Shown: positions 8,884 through 18,655 of the stretch, in pieces
How the letters are laid out: each line of letters opens with the position of its first letter
Numbering within the stretch: position 1 is the stretch's first letter
Assembly: GCF_964030925.1 (NCBI RefSeq)
Contig: NZ_OZ034992.1
Coordinates: 1,550,001 to 1,614,000, forward strand
Length of the DNA: 64,000 nt
Direction of reading: 5' to 3'
DNA from: Spiroplasma_E sp902809815
GTDB lineage: Bacteria > Bacillota_I > Bacilli_A > Mycoplasmatales > VBWQ01
Made by a program: the position numbers and the translations under genes
The notes under the pieces: generated by a model
What the model was told of the DNA's origin: nothing
Seen by the model: the letters and a program-made list of their open reading frames with translations, nothing else
Databases searched by the model: none

Positions 8884-9309
8884 TTATTGTTTAAGTACAT
8901 TAGTAACTAAAAAATCTGCTTGATTAAAACCTATTTCAATTTTTATACCTCTAATAGATTGTTTATTTACCATATAAATTTTTGAAAAATTATTATAAAT
9001 AACAGTTGATAATTTTTCATAATCCGCTTCTTTAAATAACAAATCTTTTTCTTTATAAAAAGTTTTAAATAAATTATTAAATTGTTTAATTGCTTTCAAA
9101 GGTAAATTTTGTAAATAAATATCTTCAATCTTTAAAAAAGTATTATGATTAATATAATCATAAAATTTAATATCATATATTTTATCACCAATATAATCTT
9201 TGCCGTCAATATTTATAGTATTTACTTTAGAATTATTTAATTGAAATAAATTTACTCCCGAGACAGTTACCATTGTTGTAGTTGTTAAAATGGTTAGTAA
9301 TGGTTTCAT
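8884..9309 (-). CDS. Secreted provirus-linked protein (141 aa)
   Basis: The N-terminus, MKPLLTILTTTTMVTVSGVN, is a plausible signal peptide. The mature part is hydrophilic and Lys/Asn-rich with no known domain. AAGGAG precedes the start and a terminator follows the stop. It stands between rep and the structural operon, so it may be viral or a cargo gene carried by the phage. Other members cannot be named from sequence alone. Confidence 0.65.
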   Translation of the reverse strand: MKPLLTILTTTTMVTVSGVNLFQLNNSKVNTINIDGKDYIGDKIYDIKFYDYINHNTFLKIEDIYLQNLPLKAIKQFNNLFKTFYKEKDLLFKEADYEKLSTVIYNNFSKIYMVNKQSIRGIKIEIGFNQADFLVTNVLKQ

Positions 9310-9396
9310 ATTTATATTTATCTCCTTAATAAATTTTAATTCTCATTAACCCTAATAAAATTATAATATACAACACAAAATAAATAAAATAATATT

Positions 9397-9494
9397 TTAA
9401 TGTAAAACTCTTTTCTTAAAATCTATTTTTTCAACTTTATTACCAAAAACTCTATCAGCCCAAGTCAAAACATCTTTATCTCTTTGAATTAAAT
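9397..9494 (-). pseudogene. C-terminal fragment of plectrovirus Rep
   Basis: The frame reads HLIQRDKDVLTWADRVFGNK... to a TAA at 9397. It emerges directly from IS copy B and is in the same orientation as the Rep N-terminus on the other side. Together they give about 130 residues, well short of an intact rolling-circle Rep, so a central part was lost when the IS arrived or later. Confidence 0.65.
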
Positions 9495-10639
9495 GCCACT
9501 TACCACTTAGCCACTTAGCCCTTTTTACTAGACCATTAATTTAAAAAACCTGAATGTATTCTAAAAACAATTGTGTTATATAATTAACACTAATTTTAAC
9601 CTGAAAGGATTTTTATTAATGGATAAAATTAAACAAATAGCATTAGTAATTAACAAATTAAATATCAAAGAAAAAATTAAAATTATTGATGATTGTAAAA
9701 ATCAATATTCAATTAGAAACCTATGTCAATATCTTCAATTAAACAGATCAACATATTACTTTTTAAAAAATAAACAAAAACCTATTAAAAAAGAAGAAAA
9801 TCATATTATTAAATGCAATCATAAATATCAAAAAATATGCCAACTTTTAATCGAATTTCATTCTACAAGAAAAGGCAGAATTTATGGATATTTAAGAATT
9901 TTTTCAGCTTTTAAAGAGTGATTAAAACAAGAAAAAAATATCATTTTAAATATAGAATTATCAATAAAACAAATGCGAAAAATTATGAAAGAACACAATA
10001 TTCAAGGATTAAAACAAACTAAAAATAACTATCCTAAAAACAAAAAAAATCCAAATAAGTGAATACCTACAATGGATAAAGTAAACAAAGATTATAAAAG
10101 TACAACCTCTTCAAATCAAATTTGATCAATGGACACTAAACAAATAAATACTAAAGAAGGATGATTATATCTTTTTGTAATTATTGATTTTTATTCAAAT
10201 AATGTTGTTAGTTATAATATTGCTCCTAATAAATCATATCAGGATTTAATTCTTCCTGCTCTTGAAAAAATCAACAAACAATTTTCTTGAAATCAAGTAA
10301 AAAATGTTATTTTACATTCAGATAACGCCAACGAATTTTATTGTCAGGATATCACAAAATGAGCAGAGGATAAACAAATAATTTTAAGCAAAAAACAACC
10401 TTATGATATTGGTGGTAATGTATTATCTGAAAACTGATTTTCTCATTTATCTCAAGAATGACTACCTAAAGGATCAAATCAATATTTATCCATCAATGAA
10501 GCTATAAATGATGTAAATCAATATGTTATGTTTTATAATTATGAAAGAATACATTCTAAATTTCTAAAACCACCAATTTTACAAATTAAAATTTAGAATT
10601 TTATATCAAAAATGGTCCAGTAATTAAGGGCCAACCACC
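9495..10639 (+). mobile_element. IS3-family insertion sequence, copy B
   Basis: This 1145-bp copy is inserted in the viral rep gene in the opposite orientation. Its left margin is three CCACTT units followed by GCCCTTTTTACTAG and its right end is GGGCCAACCACC. No clear target duplication is visible, consistent with the deletion seen in rep. Confidence 0.85.
9619..10596 (+). CDS. IS3-family transposase, copy B
   Basis: The product has 325 residues and appears the same as that of copy A, with DDE residues in WSMDTK, HSDNAN and SENWFSHLSQEW. The frame is intact, so the element may still be active. RBS GAAAGGA lies ten bases before the ATG. Confidence 0.9.
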
Positions 10640-10923
10640 ATAAAAAATAAACCAATATCTTTTTTTGCTTTTTTAACATCTTGCATATTATCTTTATAAG
10701 TTAAAGTAACAAAACTTAACATTTTACTATTATAAAAATTATGTAATGTTTTTTGAATTAAATTAGTTTTAGTACGAACAGTACTATTTCTTAATTTTTG
10801 TTTATTACCAACATAACATTTACCTTTTTTATTTCCAATATTAGTCAAAAATGAAATAGGTAATACTATATTTTTAACATAACAAGCATAAAAAACTTTT
10901 TTAATATAAAAATCTTGTTGCAT
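10640..10923 (-). pseudogene. N-terminal fragment of plectrovirus replication protein
   Basis: MQQDFYIKKVFYACYVK opens a frame of about 95 codons cut by IS copy B. It includes LSFVTLTYKDN, whose VTLTY pattern fits motif I of rolling-circle Rep proteins. The HxH and tyrosine motifs that should follow are missing, so the enzyme cannot nick DNA. The C-terminal end survives at 9397-9494. Rep initiates single-stranded phage DNA synthesis in intact viruses. Confidence 0.75.
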
Positions 10924-11291
10924 ATATAAAATTCCTGAATTCTAGGTTTAAAAACCAATTTTATACATTTTAATAACAAACAAATCTTAACATAAAAAAT
11001 TATAAAAACAAACAATAAAAGAAAAACGTTACTTAATTTAATATACTTTAATTATAACAGAACTAGAAAATTTAATAAACATATAAGTTTATTTCAAAAA
11101 AATTAAATTAAAAATCTCAATAAGATTTGTTCATAATTATTAAGAAAAGCAATAATAAAAAATAAATAGTATTATTTCATATTTTTAGATATAATTATTC
11201 TAATTTAATAAATGTATATACCTAATATAGCTATTTTTCTATATTAGGATTTTTATTAAATTAAATATCCAAATAAAAAAGGAAAAATAAA
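10924..11291. promoter_or_regulatory. Divergent promoter region of rep and an orphan gene
   Basis: This AT-rich stretch holds the upstream region of the viral rep on the minus strand. On the plus strand it holds a TATAAT box (11190-11195) for the orphan at 11292. A perfect 10-bp hairpin, CCTAATATAG/CTATATTAGG, lies at 11221-11248 and is followed by TTTTTATT. Nothing else is recognised. Confidence 0.55.
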
Positions 11292-11867
11292 ATGTTAAAA
11301 AAAATATATAAAGAAATATTTTCAACTATGTTAGTAATTGATAATAAAGATAATAAGTTTTGTTTTAAAATAAATATAATTAAAACTTCTAATAAAATTA
11401 GACAAAAATACAATATTAAAAAAGAAATAATCAATGATTTATTATTACCATATAAAAATGTTACTAGTTATTCTACTGAATTATTTCCACTACACTATTT
11501 ATTAGAAAATATTAGCAAAGACATTATTAACAATAATGCCTTTCAAAAAATATTAAATAAAAATATAATAAATAAAATAGAAAAAATCTATAAAAAATAT
11601 CAAGATTTTGACCATGATTTTCAAAAAAGATTCTTTTATTTAGAAGTTGCCTATAATATTAAAACACCTACAAGCCAATTAGAAAAGAATTTACAAAAAC
11701 TTGGACTTCAATCATTTAAAAATATTTTAATAAATCAAGGAACTAAACCAATTAAAGAAATTTTTAATATTCAAAATAATAAATTATTAGCAACAGATAT
11801 AAATAAATTAGATAATAACTTATTACCAGTAAATAATTGTAATAATAAAAGTTTCTCTATTATATAA
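11292..11867 (+). CDS. Orphan helical protein (191 aa)
   Basis: MLKKIYKEIFSTM opens a Lys/Asn/Ile-rich, largely helical protein with no signal peptide, no transmembrane segment and no known domain. The start has AAAGGAA upstream. The 3' end overlaps the convergent rnhB by eight bases. It shares with other orphans of this window a promoter, then a hairpin, then the ribosome binding site. It lies just beyond the provirus and could be phage-borne cargo. Confidence 0.65.
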   Translation: MLKKIYKEIFSTMLVIDNKDNKFCFKINIIKTSNKIRQKYNIKKEIINDLLLPYKNVTSYSTELFPLHYLLENISKDIINNNAFQKILNKNIINKIEKIYKKYQDFDHDFQKRFFYLEVAYNIKTPTSQLEKNLQKLGLQSFKNILINQGTKPIKEIFNIQNNKLLATDINKLDNNLLPVNNCNNKSFSII

Positions 11868-12477
11868 TTCCGCTATATTTTTTAACGGGCGCACAACTAA
11901 TACGATGAATATCACAAATACCATAATTTTGTAATGCTATCTGATGATTTTTTGTATAATACCCTTTATGATTTTTAAACCCATAATTAGGATATTGAGT
12001 ATCATAATCAATCATAATTTTATCTCTTACTACTTTAGCAATAATCGAAGCGCTAGCAATATTAAGTGATTTTTGATCACCTTTAACTATTGCTTCAACT
12101 TTTCCTAGAAAATTAGGAAATTGCGGTTTTTCAAAATCAACTAAACACACATCAGGTACTATTTTTAATTTATTAAATGCTTCTATCATTGCTAAAATAC
12201 TAGTCTGCTTAGGATTATGAATATTAACAAATTGATGACTTTTAATACTAACAGTTGCTGTTAGTGCATTATCAATTATAATTTGATACATTGCTATTCG
12301 TTGTTTTGCTGATAATTGTTTTGAATCTTTAATTAAAGGATGATTAAAGTTTGGTTTAAGAATAACGCTTGCAACAACAATTGGTCCTGCAATAGCTCCC
12401 CTTCCCACTTCATCAAAACCAGCAATTAATGTTCCTGATGAATAATTATCAATTTCGTATCGTAAACTACTTTTCAT
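11860..12477 (-). CDS. rnhB: Ribonuclease HII
   Basis: The protein has 205 residues, the usual length. It has the metal-binding motif FDEVGRGAIAGPIV near residues 21-34 and the later ASIIAKVVRD. It cleaves the RNA strand of RNA-DNA hybrids and removes single ribonucleotides in the cytoplasm. Its start overlaps the end of rbgA by 11 bases, the standard rbgA-rnhB pairing of Firmicutes and mollicutes. Its end overlaps the convergent orphan. Confidence 0.95.
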   Translation of the reverse strand: MKSSLRYEIDNYSSGTLIAGFDEVGRGAIAGPIVVASVILKPNFNHPLIKDSKQLSAKQRIAMYQIIIDNALTATVSIKSHQFVNIHNPKQTSILAMIEAFNKLKIVPDVCLVDFEKPQFPNFLGKVEAIVKGDQKSLNIASASIIAKVVRDKIMIDYDTQYPNYGFKNHKGYYTKNHQIALQNYGICDIHRISCAPVKKYSGII

Positions 12478-13369
12478 GTTTTAAAATCTTAGGTGGTATT
12501 TCAAATGAAATTAATCCTAGTTTCCCTACTTGTAAATCATTAATAAATAAATTCATGGCACGATGAGTATTATCTTCATCATTAGCCAATTTTAAATGAT
12601 ATTTTTGTGCTAATTTCTTAAAATAAAGAAATAATGTTTCATCATTAATATTTTTAATTTCAAAATTAATATTATAATATTTTACTAATCTTTCATAATA
12701 ATTCTCAAGTAAAAATGTTAAAGCAAAATTAGCCATTTCTTCTAAAAATAAATGTTTAACAGGAATTGCTTTAATTAAAGCTAAAATCATTACTACTTTT
12801 TGATCATTCATTTTTGGTGGTAAAATACCAGGACTATCTAACAAATCAATCGTTGGATTTAATTTAATTCATTGTTGACCTCTAGTAACACCAGGTATAT
12901 TAGCAGTTTGTGTTACTTTACGTTGCAATAAATTATTGATAAATGTTGATTTACCCGTATTTGGTAATCCCATAATTAATACCTTAATTTTTGGATTAAC
13001 AATACCTTTTGCCAATTCTTTTTCCATTTGTTGTTCCATTAATTTAGTAATTAAATTTAACAACTGCGGTTTCATTTTTGTAGTTAATGATTTTGCCAAT
13101 AAAACAGAAAAACCTTGATTTTCAAAAAAAGTAACTCATTCTTTAGTAAAATTATCATCTGCTAAATCAACTTTGTTAAGAACAATAATTCTTATTTTTT
13201 TCTCTAATAAACGATCTAATAAAGTACTTTTTGTTGCTAATGGTGCTCGTGCATCTAAAACTTCAATTGCAACATCAATAATTGGTAACTTAGTTTCAAT
13301 TGCTTTAATGGCTTTCATCATATGACCAGGGAATCAATGAATTTGATTATGGGTACTTTCATTAGGCAT
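12467..13369 (-). CDS. rbgA: Ribosome biogenesis GTPase (RbgA/YlqF)
   Basis: The protein has 300 residues with three TGA-Trp codons. It shows circularly permuted G motifs: NKVDLAD (G4) first, then GLPNTGKS (G1) and LDSPGI (G3). It matures the 50S subunit late in assembly. The N-terminus has the family signature IHWFPGHM. The start is the ATG at 13367-13369 behind AAGGAG. It is co-transcribed with rnhB; a weak terminator separates it from rplS. Confidence 0.95.
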
Positions 13370-13416
13370 TTTTTTAACTCCTTTAATACATTTTATTATT
13401 ATTTTATATCAATTTA

Positions 13417-13449
13417 GAAAACCACCATTGATTTTAATAACGGTGGTTT
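13417..13449 (-). terminator. Terminator after rplS
   Basis: AAACCACC and GGTGGTTT form an 11-bp stem that includes an A-C mismatch. Four T follow on the minus strand. Confidence 0.65.
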
Positions 13450-13454
13450 AATTA

Positions 13455-13820
13455 TTATTTAACGGGTTTTACTGTTTTAATTTCTTTAATTCTAGCAGCT
13501 TTACCGCTTAATTTACGTAAGTAGAAAATACGTGCTCTTCTTACTTTACCCTTACGAATAACATTAATTTTATCAATTAATGGTGAATGTAAAGCAAATG
13601 TTTTTTCGACACCTTTACCACCAACAGTTTTACGAACAATAACATTTTGCGTAATTCCTGAACCTTTGCGAGCAATAACTACTCCTTCAAACATTTGAAT
13701 ACGTTCTTTTTTTTCTTCTTTAATTTTAGAAAAAACTTGGATTGTATCTCCAGATTTAAAATTAGGAAGATTATGATTTAGTTGACTTTCGCTAACTAAT
13801 TTAATAATTGCATTTTGCAT
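13455..13820 (-). CDS. rplS: 50S ribosomal protein L19
   Basis: The protein has 121 residues, the family norm. Typical segments are FKSGDTIQVFSKI, ERIQMFEGVVIARKGSG and RKGKVRRARIFYLR. It sits at the 30S-50S interface. It is the last gene of the rpsP-khpA-rimM-trmD-rplS operon, four bases after trmD, and a hairpin follows it. Confidence 0.97.
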   Translation of the reverse strand: MQNAIIKLVSESQLNHNLPNFKSGDTIQVFSKIKEEKKERIQMFEGVVIARKGSGITQNVIVRKTVGGKGVEKTFALHSPLIDKINVIRKGKVRRARIFYLRKLSGKAARIKEIKTVKPVK

Positions 13821-13823
13821 GTT

Positions 13824-14585
13824 TTATTTCTCCTTTCGTTTATTTTTTTTAAGTGAAGATTTATATTCTTCAATTATTATTTTATCTTTTGCAGATAATT
13901 GATATTTTTTAAATAAATCAATTCTTTTTTTATAAGTATTAATTAATGCTTGTTGATGACGATATTCTGCTATCTTTTCATGGTGACCACCAATTAGAAC
14001 TTCTGGAACTTTCATACCTAGTACTTCTTCTGGTCTTGTATATGTTGGATAATCCAATAATGAGTTATTAAAAGAATCATTAAGATGAGATTGATGTTGA
14101 ATAACATTAGGAATTAACCTAGTAATACAATCAATAATAACCATTGCTGGTAATTCACCACCAGTTAATACATAATCACCAATTGAAATCTCTTCATCAA
14201 TATAAGACATAATGCGTTCATCAATACCTTCGTAATGACCACAAACTAAAATATAATTAATATTTTTTTGACTATATTTATAAGCTAATTGTTGATTTCA
14301 TTGTTGACCTTGTGGACTAAGTAAAATTGTTTTAGCCTCAGGATATTTAAGTTTTACGCTATTAATAGCATTAATTACTGGCATTGCTTGTAAAACCATA
14401 CCATTGCCACCACCATAAGGAGCATCATCAACTTGTTGGTGTTTATTATTAGCAAAACTTCTAATATCAATAATATCAATGCTAATTTGTTTTTTAGTAA
14501 TAGCTCGTTTGATGATTGATGTTTGCATAAAATCATTAAAAGCATTGGGAAATAAAGTTATAATTGTGAATTGGTTTTTAGTCAT
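13824..14585 (-). CDS. trmD: tRNA (guanine-N1)-methyltransferase
   Basis: The protein has 253 residues and methylates G37 of tRNAs using S-adenosylmethionine. The deep-knot motifs are present: DDAPYGGGNGMV, CGHYEGIDERI, and SIGDYVLTGGELPAM with the following trefoil segment. An internal TGA-Trp (QGQQWNQQ) splits it in the standard code. Its start overlaps the rimM stop. It prevents +1 frameshifting at Pro codons. Confidence 0.96.
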
Positions 14586-15093
14586 TATTAATTAATCCTT
14601 CAATAATATTAAAATAAACTTTTTGTTCTTCTTTATTAATTTTATTAATAAATACTTTATTATTAGGAATAAAAAAGGTTTTTTTATTAGTCATTTTTAT
14701 TTCTCATAAACCTTGATGATTATTATCTAAGAAAGCAATAACTTTTCCTAAAAAAGCATTATTATTAGCATCAAATGCTTCATAATTTAGAATATCTTCA
14801 TAAAATCAAGGTAAGTTGTCATTAATTATTTCTTCAGTATTAATAACTAAATTTTTATTTTTCATACCTTCTACTAACTCAATAGTATTATAATTTTCAA
14901 ATGTTAATAATAAAAACTGCTTATGATTTCTTACTCTTGAAATAATTAAAGATGTTAGTTGTTTAGTTTCTTCTAAATAAACTGTTGTTTTTTCTTTTCA
15001 TGAAAATTTATTACCATAATAATTACATAAAACCTTAACTTCACCAATAAGACCATGAGTATTAACAATAGTACCTAATTCTAAATATTTCAT
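14578..15093 (-). CDS. rimM: 16S rRNA processing protein RimM
   Basis: The protein has 171 residues. The N-terminus, LELGTIVNTHGLIGEVKV, is the RimM signature. A PRC-barrel-like C-terminal half follows, with FLGKVIAFLDN and WEIKM. It helps assemble the 30S head around S19 and S13. Three TGA-Trp codons kept it out of simple ORF calls. The stop overlaps the trmD start by eight bases, and khpA ends two bases upstream. Confidence 0.9.
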
Positions 15094-15094
15094 C

Positions 15095-15334
15095 TTAAAA
15101 CTCATTAATTACTAATTTAATAGTATTGTTTTCTAAATATGCTTTGCTTTCAATAATTGTTGATAATGCACGAATAGTACTTCCTTTTTTACCAATCAAT
15201 ACTGATATTAATGATTTTGGTACCATTAATATTAAATCATAGTGATTTTTTTCTACTAATTCGCGAATCTCAACTTTACAAATTTTATCAAGTAAAATTG
15301 GTTCAATTAAACGTTCTAACAATGTTACATACAT
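15095..15334 (-). CDS. khpA: KH-domain RNA-binding protein
   Basis: The protein has 79 residues and a single type II KH domain with the GxxG loop GKKG (residues 48-51, LIGKKGSTIRAL). Members of this family bind RNA, pair with KhpB in Firmicutes and affect cell division and ribosome assembly. It lies between rpsP and rimM, the usual location. The SD before the ATG is poor, so translation may depend on coupling with rpsP. Confidence 0.88.
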   Translation of the reverse strand: MYVTLLERLIEPILLDKICKVEIRELVEKNHYDLILMVPKSLISVLIGKKGSTIRALSTIIESKAYLENNTIKLVINEF

Positions 15335-15365
15335 ATTAATTAATCACTTGTAGCATATTTTAATA

Positions 15366-15740
15366 TTAAGTAGCGGGTGCTTCTTCTTTTTTAATAGAAT
15401 CAGTAGTAGCAGTTTTTTTATTTTTTACAGTAACTTTTTTTGTTATTTTTTTAGGTTTGCTACTTTTTCTCTCTTGTCTTAAATTATGAAATTTAGTCAT
15501 AATTCCTTCTGCTGATAATAAACTACGAACAGTTTCTGTTGGTTGAGCACCATTTGATAAAAATTTTAATGCTTTTACTTCATCGATAGTTACTTGTTTT
15601 TCTTTGCTTGTTGGATTATAAGTACCTAATTTATCAATATATCTACCATTAAGTTTTGTTCTTGCATCAATCGCAACAATTCTGTAACTAGGTTGCACTG
15701 ATTTACTTTTTCCTGTTGGTATTAAGCGTAATTTAACCAT
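15366..15740 (-). CDS. rpsP: 30S ribosomal protein S16
   Basis: The protein has 124 residues. The conserved N-terminus, VKLRLIPTGKSKSVQPSYRI, is followed by GRYIDKLGTYNPTSKE. The C-terminal 30 residues are a Lys/Thr-rich extension beyond the usual ~90-residue core. GAAGGAGG precedes the start and a near-consensus promoter drives this first gene of the operon. Confidence 0.96.
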   Translation of the reverse strand: MVKLRLIPTGKSKSVQPSYRIVAIDARTKLNGRYIDKLGTYNPTSKEKQVTIDEVKALKFLSNGAQPTETVRSLLSAEGIMTKFHNLRQERKSSKPKKITKKVTVKNKKTATTDSIKKEEAPAT

Positions 15741-15783
15741 AAATTACCTCCTTCTATTAATTTGTGGCAAATAAACCTTTTTA

Positions 15784-15812
15784 ATAATATCTTATTCACA
15801 TAATGATGTCAA
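15784..15812 (-). promoter_or_regulatory. Promoter of the rpsP operon
   Basis: There is a -35 TTGACA at 15807-15812 and a -10 TATTAT at 15784-15789, 17 bases apart, about 45 bases before the rpsP start. It is the best sigma-70-type promoter in the window. Confidence 0.85.
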
Positions 15813-15905
15813 GTTAAAATACTTAACAGATAAAAAGATTTTAAAATAATAATTTCTTTATTTTTACTAAGTTACATATTTTTTCTAAATAAATAAGTTT
15901 TTCTA

Positions 15906-15931
15906 TTAAAAACACTTACTGATGTAAGTAT
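15906..15931 (-). terminator. Terminator after the 16001-16873 orphan
   Basis: On the minus strand ATACTTAC-ATCA-GTAAGTGT is followed by TTTTTAAT. Confidence 0.7.
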
Positions 15932-16000
15932 TTAAATAATTTATTTATTAATATTTAATTATTAAAATTAACAATTATTTTAATAACTATATTTATCTAT

Positions 16001-16873
16001 TTACATTTTTGGCAAAATTGGTTTACTAAAAATACTGGTTGATTGACAACTTACATCATCATCATTAATAAATGGATTTAATTTTTCTGGATAAGAAGAT
16101 TCTTCACTATCGCTACTTGCATTTGAATCAAAACCACTATCTTGTGAACAAAATGAACTTCTTTTTTTACTTAGTACTTCAATTGCTTCCTCTGCAATTT
16201 CACATTCAGGTTCATTATTAGTTTTTTCACTGAGCATTTTTTTAAATTCTTCTTCTAAAATGTCAACTTCTGCAAGAACACTAGTTATTTCAAACATATT
16301 TTTCTTTAGTTTTTCAATCAAAATAGTAGTTTTTTCTTGTTTTAGTTTTTCATTTTCTAATTTTTTCACTTTTATCAATTCTTCATTATTAATTTTATAA
16401 TTTTCTAATTCTTCTTGTTGAACTGTTATTTTTTTATTTCAATCTCAAAAACCAAAAGTAATAATTTTTAAAAAATTATTTTTTCATTTAGTAATTTTTT
16501 TATTATTTAAACTTGCAATAATAATACTATATTTATTATTGACTACTAAATAATTATCAATAGTCTGTTGATTTTGATCTAAAATTTTGGCAATTTGTTC
16601 TATTTCATATTTATAATTTTCCTGATATTTTTTCTTAGTTTTTATTATTTCTTCTTTTAAAAAAATAAAAAAATTGTTATATTTTTGTTCTTCTTCTATA
16701 GTTATATTAAATAATGAAAAAATATTGTCTAATTTTTCAATTAATTCATTATATATTTCTATATTTTCTCTTATTTCATGATAATAATATTGTTGCATCA
16801 AATCTATACTATTAATATTATTTGTATTTAAACTTTTTATAAACTTATTTATATTAACTAAATCATTTGCCAT
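16001..16873 (-). CDS. Orphan coiled-coil protein with DSGFDS and NPF motifs
   Basis: The frame has 290 codons if TGA is Trp; in the standard code it is split into two. Residues 1-205 are almost entirely helical, Lys/Glu-rich and predicted coiled coil. The last 60 residues change character to Ser/Asp-rich and disordered. They contain DSGFDS at about residues 245-250, a run of SxS/E sites and LNPFINDDD at about 266. DSGxxS is the phosphodegron pattern read by beta-TrCP, and NPF binds EH domains in eukaryotes. No signal peptide is seen, so export is unproven. The start has RBS AGAGG; a conserved hairpin leader precedes it and a terminator follows. No homolog can be named. Confidence 0.7.
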
Positions 16874-16904
16874 TCTTCTTTACCTCTTATTTTTTTTATT
16901 AATA

Positions 16905-16934
16905 AACCCATTTACTTAAAAAAAGCAATGGGTT
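16905..16934 (-). promoter_or_regulatory. Hairpin leader of the 16001-16873 orphan
   Basis: On the minus strand AACCCATT pairs with AATGGGTT around a T/A-rich loop. The preceding ATATAAGTTTTT is shared with the leader at 1372-1401. Upstream, TACAATATAATT offers a -10 box near 16965. Confidence 0.5.
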
Positions 16935-17647
16935 AAAAACTTATATTAAACTTAATAATTATATTGTACATATTATTTTTTGTTTTACAAAATTTATTTA
17001 TTTTTCATAAAATTAGTTTTTTTACTCTTATTAAAGTCAAAATACTATAATTTTAATAATCTATTTTATAATTAATTTATAGTAAAAAATGCTTTTAATT
17101 AATAATTATCGCTAATACTAAAGTTTTTTATTACAATTAATAATAATTTCCAAAAAGAAGAAGTTTCAAATATTATGTGTTAGAATAAGAATACAAGATT
17201 CACACTATCACATCTTGTCCCATAAGTGTTTAACTAAGTTTTTGATTATAAAATTAATATTTAAAAAATTAGAAAAAATATAAAAGTTTATAAAAAACTT
17301 GCATAACAAATTATACTTATTTAAAAATTATTAGACTCCCTTGTATAAAGAATTTGAGATAAAATATGAGCATTACTTCAATTTTAAAGTATATGTTGAT
17401 GTTATATAAATATAATAATAGTAACCTACTTTAAAATCATTAAATAATTTTAAAAATAACATTTTAGAATTTAAAGTTAATAATATTTTTTAACTTGTTT
17501 AAAAAATTATTAAAATTGGTAATTTTTACTAAAATTTAAAAAAGTCATTTATAATGATATGATAGAATATTAAAGAAGATAGTTGACCTTAAAACACTTT
17601 TTAATTAAATTATTAAAACTACAAAAAAGAAAGTTAGGTGCCAAATA
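16935..17647. other. Non-coding AT-rich stretch between divergent orphans
   Basis: No coding frame of useful length is seen on either strand. It holds the promoter side of the 16873 gene and, on the plus strand, a TATAAT box at 17550-17555 for the 17648 gene. A region near 17195-17230 (CACACT...CATCTTGTCCC) is slightly richer in C but has no recognised structure. Confidence 0.5.
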
Positions 17648-18625
17648 ATGTTAATTAACAAAACAGCTGATGAGTGTATCATTGAAACTGGTGGTGCTTT
17701 ATTCCAATGTTTCGTTGATACAAATTTAACTGTTGATCAAAAAAAAATGTGTATAAATTGAATTGTTTTATTTTTAAACTATCAAGATGCAGTTATTCTT
17801 TGTGATGAAGAAAAAATTAATAGTTTACAAAAAGAACTTTCAGAAACATTCACAACAGATTATTATAAAAATGCTTTAAAAGAATTTAATAATGCAAATC
17901 TTATATATAAAAAAACTATACTTACCAATTTTAAAAACGTATGTTTGGAAAATACTTCACAAGATATTATTAATATTATCACTCAATTCCATCAGTCATT
18001 TATTAAAACAATAGATGAACATAAAAAATCACTTACCTTTTTGAATTTAAATAAAATATATGAAAATCTTTTATTATTATTTTTTATAATTCACTACCAT
18101 TTAGGCTATCAATTTAAACAAGAATTAATTCCAATCATTAGAAGTTTCACTAATATGATTAAAATTCCTATTTATATTGAACAAAATGATAGTCATGTTA
18201 AAATGTTATTAATGAAAAAAATTTTGCAAGATAATGAACAATTATTTGAAGATCTCGAATTAATTCAATTGAGAAATTTTATTCATAGTTTAGATGATAT
18301 ATTTGCTAATGGTCTTAATATTAGTAGTGCTATTGAAAAATTAATATTAACTAGACCACATAAAATAAAACATTCAATGAATATGTTATTTAAAAAACAC
18401 GGTATTAAACTACAAGAAATACTTTGAAAAAATAATAAAGAAAGTAATCCTACCATTGGTAATATGATTATGCACTTATTTGCTTATGAAACATATTATG
18501 TGCAAAGAAATCACAACTATGAAACATATGAACAACTAGTATTAAATAATGTTTTAACAGATCCTCTTTTTCAAAAAATATTTATTGAATATAAAACAAA
18601 AAATCAAATCAATAAGGTTATTTAA
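17648..18625 (+). CDS. Orphan helical protein (325 aa)
   Basis: The start is the ATG at 17648 after a weak AGGTG. The frame passes two TGA-Trp codons to a TAA at 18625. The protein begins MLINKTADECIIETGG. It is mostly helical with a moderately hydrophobic middle (LLLLFFIIHYHLGY at about 140) but no convincing signal peptide. No known domain is recognised. It sits between another orphan and an IS5-like element. Composition is like neighbouring accessory genes. Confidence 0.65.
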
Positions 18626-18655
18626 AAATAGTGATTACTTTAATTTTTTACTTAG

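Larger units (their letters stand above)
2802..10923 (-). mobile_element. Eroded SpV1-like plectrovirus provirus
   Basis: A run of mostly small minus-strand genes spans this interval. They encode one- or two-helix membrane proteins, Cys-rich mini-proteins, a secreted protein and a rolling-circle-type Rep with a VTLTY motif. Spacing is tight and the genes are often overlapping. This matches plectroviruses, single-stranded DNA phages of Spiroplasma that are often integrated in the chromosome. Two full IS3-type copies (3604-4756, 9495-10639) and one partial copy (3158-3603) have landed in it. Without them the viral DNA is about 5.4 kb, below the roughly 8 kb typical of SpV1 genomes. Rep lost its middle, the attachment-like gene is split, one gene has a frameshift and one has a nonsense codon. 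It should be unable to make virus by itself. Confidence 0.8.

Noticed and set aside
9571..9618. Upstream ATG extension of the IS3 transposase
   Set aside because: It lacks an RBS, while the internal ATG has GAAAGGA at good spacing; the added residues do not fit the OrfB start.
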